From Neocallimastix lanati (nom. inval.) (Eukaryota; Neocallimastigomycota; Neocallimastigomycetes; Neocallimastigales; Neocallimastigaceae): 28,500 nt of DNA. Shown piece after piece: positions 22,511 to 28,500 of this stretch. Both the position numbers and the translations under genes were made by a program. The stretch lies in NCBI GenBank assembly GCA_016946835.1, contig JACVTC010000030.1, forward strand, positions 805,001-833,500, read 5' to 3'. Every line of letters starts with the position of its first letter. Position 1 is the first letter of the stretch. A model generated the notes under the pieces. That model was not told where the DNA came from. It did not search any database and was given only the letters and a program-made list of their open reading frames with translations.

Positions 22511-22624
22511 TTATTAATAAAATTTTTTGCATCCTGGCCCTCGCTGGTAGAACTGAAATCTACATTCAGCTCATCGACCAAGCCGGTTGGTGAACAGCAG
22601 CATGCAAAATAATTTTTTTAATAA
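22511..22624 (+). ncRNA. Predicted structured RNA block in the leader
   Basis: The outer arms TTATTAATAAAATTTTTTGC (22511-22530, then AT) and ATGCAAAATAATTTTTTTAA (22602-22621, then TAA) pair as a stem of about 22 bp with a few mismatches. They enclose about 69 nt of G+C-richer sequence. Inside, ACCAA/TTGGT forms a hairpin around GCCGG. GTAGA/TCTAC (22547-22551/22559-22563) overlaps CTGAA/TTCAG (22553-22557/22565-22569) as alternatives. It could be a packaging, dimerisation or translation-entry element. No known ribozyme consensus was matched. Confidence 0.45.
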
Positions 22625-22779
22625 AACTTAAAATATTAATAATCAATTCAGAAGCTTAATTATGAAATTATAATAATTTTACTGTTATAATTATTTATAT
22701 TTACTTATCAAATATTACATATTACACTTATCTTTATTTTATTATTTATTTTATCAATTTAATTTTTAGATTTAGGAAG

Positions 22780-23220
22780 ATGGAATTCAATAGTGATATC
22801 TCAAATAATCTCACTGTAGAGGATGATAATCCAAATAATCTCCTTATTAATAATAACCCAAATAATCTCACTACAAATCACATCACCCAGAACAGCAGTG
22901 CTTCCAAACTCATTACAGCTATTACTGATTTCATTCCTGCATTCTTTTCTCCAGGAGGAATATTAGTTAAAGAAAATGAGGGAAAAAGTAAACCAACTGT
23001 CCTCGAAACCATCATTCAAAGCGAAGATTTCTTTAAGGAACACCCAGATTCCTTTAGAAATGACGAATCAAAAAATTCATTTGTAATAAATAAGCTTGCA
23101 GGGACGGCAAGAAGATGGGGTCTCTCTTTACTTGGTGACGGTACTTTAAAATCCCTAAGATTTGATGAATTCAAAGCTCTTCTTTTGGAAAATTTCGATT
23201 CGGGTAGTGAGAAAAAATAA
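22780..23220 (+). CDS. gag: Retrotransposon Gag, N-terminal part ending at an in-frame TAA
   Basis: 146 codons from ATG 22780 to TAA 23218-23220. Gag builds the virus-like particle that packages element RNA. The first about 40 residues are Asn-rich with an imperfect NPNNL repeat. Residues about 75-140 look like the retrotransposon capsid core: FVINKLAGTARRW around 101-113, then LRFDEFKALLLENF at 126-139. The capsid domain is not complete here. It continues in the same frame after the stop (DKLWRLKQLRLGEAAEY, IEFRRLAGRLGW), so the TAA cuts the domain in two. The AAA AAA TAA AAG context makes one A-to-T change from Lys the simplest origin. This start is the first ATG that covers the capsid-like region. 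Confidence 0.85.
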   Translation: MEFNSDISNNLTVEDDNPNNLLINNNPNNLTTNHITQNSSASKLITAITDFIPAFFSPGGILVKENEGKSKPTVLETIIQSEDFFKEHPDSFRNDESKNSFVINKLAGTARRWGLSLLGDGTLKSLRFDEFKALLLENFDSGSEKK

Positions 23221-23232
23221 AAGTATGTAATT

Positions 23233-26200
23233 ATGGACAAACTTTGGAGATTAAAACAGCTTCGTCTTGGTGAAGCTGCCGAATACACTATTGAGTTCCG
23301 AAGGTTAGCTGGACGTTTGGGATGGCCTGACGAAGTACTAATCGATATCATTGGAAAGGGTCTTGTTGATCGGGTTCGAGAAGAATTTGATAAACTTAAT
23401 AAACCCGATACCTTGTTTGAAACTACCAATACGATTATCGGCATTGACAAAAAATGCTATCTTGAAAGCTGCATTCGTCATAAATCCGATAATAAGAGTA
23501 AAGCTAGTAAGTCTTTCCACAGAAAAAGAAAAGAACTTACAAAAACGGAGAACCGCTTTAAGAAATCTAAATTCAGAAAAAACAAGCCAAATAAGGAAAT
23601 CTTGTCAGCTAATTACACTCCTTCGGGAAAATTAACAGTAACAACTACATTCTTCATCTCCTGTAATAATAAAAACCTTAGAGCTAACATTCTTATTGAT
23701 TCTGGTTCCGGCAGAAGTTTCTTGTGCAAGAATTTTGTTAATGCTAATAAAATCCCTACTTCTGGTCTCTCTTCTCCAATTAAGATTCAGTTGCCTAATG
23801 ACAAATGCATGACCATTAAGCAAACCACTAAATCACTTAAATTGAAGACTTTGGATCACTCTGAGAATTTTGAATTCTGCATTGGAAATATATCACTTGA
23901 AGGAGTCAATGGTATCTTGGGTAGAGATTGGCTACGAAAACACAATCCTTTCATTGACTATGAGAGGAATAAAATCTACTTTTTGGGAAAACATTGTAGA
24001 TCTCATTGTCCTTCATCAAGGAAAAACAAATTTATTATTCAAAATCCCAATATTACAGCTCCAATGCTGGATGACGACTCTTATACTGCTAAAGAAACTT
24101 TGGATTCCATAATTCCTACTACTATTTCTGAAGATGAACTCTACGAGGATGTCTGTGCTGTAATGGATACTTCTACTGAAGGCAACAAAGAAAAATCAAG
24201 AAATGAATCGATTATTAAAAAATTTTATTCTGATCTCAAAATTGTTTTTGAAAAGAAAGAAGCTGAGAAACTTCCTCCACACAGGAAGTATGATATTTCT
24301 ATCGATCTTATTGTTGGAGGACAACTCTACTATGGCCCGATTTACTCGTTAACTGTTAAAGAATTAAAGGCTTTAAGGAAATACATTAAAGAAAACTTGA
24401 AGAAAAAATTTATAAGAAAATCTAAATCTCCCGCAGGTGCTCCAATTCTTTTTGTTATGAAGCATGATGGAACTTTAAGGCTTGTCGTTGATTACAGAAG
24501 ACTCAACGCTATTACAATTCGTAATAGTTATCCTATCCCAAGAATCAGTGATTTGATTGAGTCTTTCAAAGGAGCTTCAATATTCACTCGGCTAGATCTC
24601 AGATCCGCTTACAATCTAGTCAGAGTAAAAGAAGGTAATGAATATTTAACTGCATTTAGAACTCCTCTTGGTCATTATGAATATCTTGTAATGCCATTTG
24701 GTCTTCGTAATGCCCCTTCGGTTTTCCAACGTTTTATTCAAGACGTTCTTGATGAAGTCATTGGAACTTGCGCTCAAGTTTATTTAGATGACATTATAAT
24801 TTACTCAAAGAACTTAGAAGATCACATTAAGCATGTCAGATTAGTGCTTTCTCTTTTAATTAAGAATGGTCTTTATGCAAAATTGGAAAAGTGTGAGTTT
24901 CATGTTAAAGAAACCACTTTTCTTGGCTTCGTAGTATCTATTAATGGATTAAGAATGGATAGAAACAAGGTAAGATCGGTTTTGGAGTGGCCAATCCCTA
25001 AAAATTTAAAGGAACTTCAAAGTTTCCTGGGTTTGTGCAATTTTTACAGAAAATTTATTAAAAACTTTGCAAAAAACATGGAACCATTAAGGAAGCTACT
25101 CAAAAAAGAAAATCAGTTTATTTGGAACGATGAAGCTGATTCTGCATTTAATAAATTAAAGAGTGCCTTTGAAACTGATGAAGTCTTAATATTCCCAGAC
25201 CATGATAAAGAATTCATAGTTGAAACGGATGCTAGTGACTTTGCTATTGGCTGCGTCCTTTCTCAGGTTTGCGATAAGGATAATTTACTTCATCCAGTTG
25301 CTTTCCACTCCAGGTCCCTTAATAAAGCTGAGTTAAATTACACTATTTATGACAAGGAACTCCTTGCAATTATTATTGCTTTTGATACCTGGAGGCACCA
25401 TCTAGAAGGTGCTAAATTCCCTGTGCAAGTCCTGACCGATCATAAAAATCTGTTATATTTAAAGAAGCCCCAACACTTAAATCAAAGGCAAATTCGTTGG
25501 AGCTTATTCCTTTCCAAGTTTGATTTCAGGGTGGCTTATAGACCCGGTGCTAAAGGTAGTAAACCAGATGCACTCTCAAGAAGGCCGGATTATAAAAAAG
25601 ATATTCCGGTTGTTTCGCAGTCAGTTATTAGTGAAAAAGCTTTCTGTTACACAATTAGCGATAATATTAGCGGTTTAATTGAAGCCCAAAAAGCTGATAA
25701 ATACTGCAATGAAATTCTTAAAAAAATCAAACAACATGATAAAAAGTTAAAAAGTTCTTTGTTCAGTTACATTGAAGGTGTACTTCACTTTCAAAAACGT
25801 ATTATTGTCCCATCCGCGTTAAAGGCCAGGCTATTAAAATCGTTCCATGACGCACCAACTAGTGGGCATCAGGGGGTAGATAGGACTTTTGAAAAACTTC
25901 AAAGGTACTACTGGTGGCCCAATATGAAGAAAGACGTACAGAATTATGTTGCATCGTGTGATGTTTGTTGTCGAAGTAAAATCCGCAGGCATAAACCCTA
26001 TGGTAAGTTACAACCACTTCCTATTCCTTCTAAACCCTGGGAAGTAATAGGGGTCGACTTTATTGTCTACCTGCCAACTTCGCAAAACTGTACTTGCATA
26101 ATGGTGGTGTCTGACCATTTAACAAAAATGGTTCATTTAGTGCCTTGTGCCGACGTTCCCTCTGCTAATCTTACTGCCAAGCTCCTATTGTTTAATGTTT

Positions 26201-26862
26201 TTAAATATCATGGTTTTCCAAAAACCATCGTATCCGATCATGGTTCCCAGTTTTCATCCGAATTTTGGACTTCTCTTTGCTCCGTTGTTCGTGCTAAACC
26301 AAGACTTGCTACAGCTCATCATCAGCAATCAAATGGTCAAGTGGAAAGAGCTAATGCTGTCATTGAACAATATCTTAGATGCTACTGTTCTTCTGCTCAA
26401 AGTGAATGGTGCTTCTACTTACCCCTCTGTGAATTTGCTTATAATAATTCGATGAACAAGTCTATTGGTCATTCTCCTTTCTTTGCTAATTATGGCTTTC
26501 ATCCTAATGCTGTTATTGATTCTCCTCCTATTTTACTTAAAGATAATGCTTCAGTTCTTACAAGAGACTGGGCTGCTCATTTTGATGCTCTTCGTCAACA
26601 TTTAAGCAAAGCCAAAGAAGATTTTAAAAAATATGGTGATACAAGAAAATCTACTGGCCCCAATTTTCAAGTCAATGATTTAGTTTATCTTAAACGACAT
26701 TATTTTACAAATGAACCAGCTAAGAAATTATCCTCTCAATATTTAGGCCCGTTTAAAATCATCGAAAAGAGGGAAAGAATGAACTACCGTTTGGAACTCC
26801 CGGAAAATTTACGACACCATCCGGTATTTCATATCTCACAGTTGGAGCCTTACGTAAAATGA
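23233..26862 (+). CDS. pol: Retrotransposon polyprotein: C-terminal Gag, protease, RT, RNase H, integrase
   Basis: 1209 codons in the Gag frame; the frame is open from 23221 and its first ATG lies 12 nt past the TAA. It makes, processes and integrates the element cDNA. Residues 1-75 finish the Gag capsid. A basic stretch without CCHC knuckle follows. Protease has ILIDSGSG with D156. RT runs about 340-600, with VDYRRLNAI, YPIPRISDL and the active-site YLDD at 517-520. RNase H has D666, E709 and D736, then KPDALSRR. Integrase has H872, H879, C909 and C912, then D942, D1002 and E1038 (DD35E). The GPY/F-like module has GPF at 1172-1174. It ends HPVFHISQLEPYVK with no chromodomain. Gag and Pol in one frame, and the missing knuckle and chromodomain, recall Tf1. 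No other stop or lost catalytic residue is seen. Confidence 0.96.
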   Translation: MDKLWRLKQLRLGEAAEYTIEFRRLAGRLGWPDEVLIDIIGKGLVDRVREEFDKLNKPDTLFETTNTIIGIDKKCYLESCIRHKSDNKSKASKSFHRKRKELTKTENRFKKSKFRKNKPNKEILSANYTPSGKLTVTTTFFISCNNKNLRANILIDSGSGRSFLCKNFVNANKIPTSGLSSPIKIQLPNDKCMTIKQTTKSLKLKTLDHSENFEFCIGNISLEGVNGILGRDWLRKHNPFIDYERNKIYFLGKHCRSHCPSSRKNKFIIQNPNITAPMLDDDSYTAKETLDSIIPTTISEDELYEDVCAVMDTSTEGNKEKSRNESIIKKFYSDLKIVFEKKEAEKLPPHRKYDISIDLIVGGQLYYGPIYSLTVKELKALRKYIKENLKKKFIRKSKSPAGAPILFVMKHDGTLRLVVDYRRLNAITIRNSYPIPRISDLIESFKGASIFTRLDLRSAYNLVRVKEGNEYLTAFRTPLGHYEYLVMPFGLRNAPSVFQRFIQDVLDEVIGTCAQVYLDDIIIYSKNLEDHIKHVRLVLSLLIKNGLYAKLEKCEFHVKETTFLGFVVSINGLRMDRNKVRSVLEWPIPKNLKELQSFLGLCNFYRKFIKNFAKNMEPLRKLLKKENQFIWNDEADSAFNKLKSAFETDEVLIFPDHDKEFIVETDASDFAIGCVLSQVCDKDNLLHPVAFHSRSLNKAELNYTIYDKELLAIIIAFDTWRHHLEGAKFPVQVLTDHKNLLYLKKPQHLNQRQIRWSLFLSKFDFRVAYRPGAKGSKPDALSRRPDYKKDIPVVSQSVISEKAFCYTISDNISGLIEAQKADKYCNEILKKIKQHDKKLKSSLFSYIEGVLHFQKRIIVPSALKARLLKSFHDAPTSGHQGVDRTFEKLQRYYWWPNMKKDVQNYVASCDVCCRSKIRRHKPYGKLQPLPIPSKPWEVIGVDFIVYLPTSQNCTCIMVVSDHLTKMVHLVPCADVPSANLTAKLLLFNVFKYHGFPKTIVSDHGSQFSSEFWTSLCSVVRAKPRLATAHHQQSNGQVERANAVIEQYLRCYCSSAQSEWCFYLPLCEFAYNNSMNKSIGHSPFFANYGFHPNAVIDSPPILLKDNASVLTRDWAAHFDALRQHLSKAKEDFKKYGDTRKSTGPNFQVNDLVYLKRHYFTNEPAKKLSSQYLGPFKIIEKRERMNYRLELPENLRHHPVFHISQLEPYVK

Positions 26863-26901
26863 AATAAAGAACTGGAAGAACCATCATTATAAATGGAGCA
26901 A

Positions 26902-27874
26902 TGTAAGAAATAATAATTATTTACTAATAAATAATTATTATTTCTTAGTCTTTATAATTATTGATAATAATTATAAATTTATTTAAATTATAATTAATTC
27001 ATACATTGAGATATTATTATCAAATTTATTATAATTGTAATTATTCATACACTTAAATAATATTAGAAAATTTATTTAAATAATTATTATATGTACACTT
27101 ATTAATATTATTAATTTATTTAGTTATTCATTTAATTATCAAGTTAATGTAAACATTAGTTTTATTTATTTTTTACATTGTACATTTAAAAGAACAATTA
27201 ATAAGTTTCTGTATTTTTTATAATTCTGTATTCTAGTTTAAAGATAGTTTTATGTTAATAAGTTTAGATTAGATTTTAAAAATAATATTTAGAAAAATAG
27301 AATAATTTAGATCATTCCGGTTATTATTGATTTTTCCTTTTATTTGATGATCTAAATTAAAATTTAGGAAATCGATATATTAAGGTTTTATCCAAATATA
27401 AAATAATATATTTGGTTTTACTTAATATATACGATGATCGATATGAATAGAATATCGATCAAAAAACTTATCTAGTTTTTTCTTCTAATCTTTTTCTAGA
27501 TAAGATATTTTTTAAGATTAGAAAACCTTTTTATTTAACCTTATTTCCATAAAAAAATATAAATAAGGCTCTTGATTTCCCTTTAAGAAATCAAGAGTTA
27601 TTATTATAAAAATATAGTTATAATAATAGCAATTTTATATTCTAAACTTTAATAAATTAATAAAACATTTTATTCAAAAACATATTTTTTAAAATCAAAT
27701 TTATACAAATATTCCTTCTTTTACATTTTGTGTTGTTATTATAATTAATTTTATAATAAACTCTCTTTTTAGGTAATATTTTTATTTTTATTTTATTTCT
27801 CAACTTAATGAATTAGTCATTAAGTTGAAGTTAAATAATCATATTTAGTGATAGAACTTAGTATGATTATTACA
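26902..27874 (+). repeat. 3' LTR
   Basis: 973 bp. Against the 5' LTR I see single-base deletions near the TTAATTTATTTAG and AAAACCTTT positions, a one-base gain in GTTAAATAATC near the end, and G-to-A changes at the TTTATTTAACC and CAAGAGTT positions. Its AAGAGTTATTAT is the perfect match to the priming site. Confidence 0.97.
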
Positions 27875-27879
27875 TATAG
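27875..27879 (+). repeat. Target-site duplication TATAG, 3' copy
   Basis: Identical to 20774-20778. One further base (A) separates it from the next LTR. Confidence 0.9.
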
Positions 27880-27880
27880 A

Positions 27881-28500
27881 TGTAAGAAATAATAATTATT
27901 TACTAATAAATAATTATTATTTCTTAGTCTTTATAATTATTGATAATAATTATAAATTTATTTAAATTATAATTAATTCATACATTGAGATATTATTATC
28001 AAATTTATTATAATTGTAATTATTCATACACTTAAATAATATTAGAAAATTTATTTAAATAATTATTATATGTACACTTATTAATATTATTAATTTTATT
28101 TAGTTATTCATTTAATTATCAAGTTAATGTAAACATTAGTTTTATTTATTTTTTACATTGTACATTTAAAAGAACAATTAATAAGTTTCTGTATTTTTTA
28201 TAATTCTGTATTCTAGTTTAAAGATAGTTTTATGTTAATAAGTTTAGATTAGATTTTAAAAATAATATTTAGAAAAATAGAATAATTTAGATCATTCCGG
28301 TTATTATTGATTTTTCCTTTTATTAGATGATCTAAATTAAAATTTAGGAAATCGATATATTAAGGTTTTATCCAAATATAAAATAATATATTTGGTTTTA
28401 CTTAATATATACGATGATCGATATGAATAGAATATCGATCAAAAAACTTATCTAGTTTTTTCTTCTAATCTTTTTCTAGATAAGATATTTTTTAAGATTA
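27881..28500 (+). repeat. Third LTR copy of the same family, truncated by the window edge
   Basis: Starts TGTAAGAAATAATAATTATT and is colinear with the first 620 bases of LTR1 with no net indel. The one difference I noticed is TTAGATGATC versus TTTGATGATC. It is either a solo LTR or the 5' LTR of another element. Only sequence beyond the window can tell. Confidence 0.95.

Larger units (their letters stand above)
21765..22779 (+). other. Retrotransposon leader (5' untranslated region)
   Basis: About 1 kb between the priming site and the first Gag ATG. It contains four long A runs (21897-21922, about 21951-21967, 21992-22022 and 22278-22302), a 13-bp tandem repeat and one compact G+C-richer block, the last two listed separately. 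No long frame is present. Confidence 0.8.
20779..27874 (+). mobile_element. Full-length Ty3/gypsy (Tf1/sushi-like) LTR retrotransposon
   Basis: The 7096-bp element has LTRs at 20779-21752 and 26902-27874, each TGTAAG...TTACA, and a TATAG duplication. A 12-nt priming site is flush with the 5' LTR, followed by a leader of about 1 kb, a Gag frame and a Pol frame with domain order PR-RT-RH-IN (Ty3/gypsy, not copia). LTR1 and LTR2 differ by only about five changes that I can see (three 1-bp indels, two G/A substitutions), so insertion was recent. No chromodomain and no CCHC knuckle are found. The single clear coding defect is the TAA at 23218-23220. No strong polypurine tract precedes LTR2; the sequence there is AAATGGAGCAA. 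Confidence 0.97.

Noticed and set aside
22530-22610. HDV-like or hammerhead ribozyme in the leader block
   Set aside because: CTCGCTGG and AACTGAAATC recall parts of these ribozymes, but the required pairings and conserved core nucleotides are not present.
23016-23450. 144-codon minus-strand frame over gag
   Set aside because: Shadow of the well-supported Gag/Pol frame.

Overview
The window is extremely A+T-rich (long runs of A or T, (ATT)n and (TAAA)n tracts, (AT)n). It carries eukaryotic genes with introns and fungal-type proteins and mobile elements. A secreted M36 fungalysin with one GTAAGT...TAG intron, a short secreted Cys-containing protein and a Tf1/sushi-like Ty3/gypsy retrotransposon together suggest an early-diverging fungus. 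An anaerobic gut fungus (Neocallimastigomycota) fits the composition best. That placement is an inference.

Layout. 1-113: 5' end of a secreted-protein gene on the minus strand, cut by the window edge. 114-3406: AT-rich intergenic DNA with microsatellites and an 86-bp direct repeat. 3407-5482: complete two-exon fungalysin gene, minus strand. 5483-12589: about 7 kb with no credible gene, but with minisatellites and two long inverted repeats. 12590-13560: two G+C-richer islands that look like worn remnants of something inserted. 14780-17820: a composite region. A decayed minus-strand gene with recombinase-domain and zinc-ribbon hallmarks of a large serine recombinase, swollen by Asn/Asp repeats, lies between clusters of an AGTACT-centred motif repeated about every 32 bp. 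17955-19743: a graveyard holding a dead Ty1/copia RT/RNase H fragment joined to two pieces of a MULE-type transposase. 20479-20700: an unidentified coding relic. 20779-27874: a full-length, young Ty3/gypsy retrotransposon with 974/973-bp LTRs and a TATAG target duplication, immediately followed (27881-end) by a further copy of the same LTR.

How the retroelement works, as far as the sequence shows. The LTR has a TATA box about 35 bp before a stretch complementary to the 12 bases directly after the 5' LTR. There is no tRNA-type TGG start at that point. This is the arrangement expected for Tf1-style self-primed reverse transcription. Gag lacks a CCHC knuckle and the pol frame ends after the GPY/F domain without a chromodomain, as in Tf1. 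One in-frame TAA splits Gag. The remaining 1209 codons (end of Gag, protease, RT, RNase H, integrase) are intact with all catalytic residues. The leader contains a compact G+C-richer block enclosed by a long imperfect stem.

The best candidates for something new are the recombinase relic with its AGTACT arrays, the self-priming site, and the structured leader.
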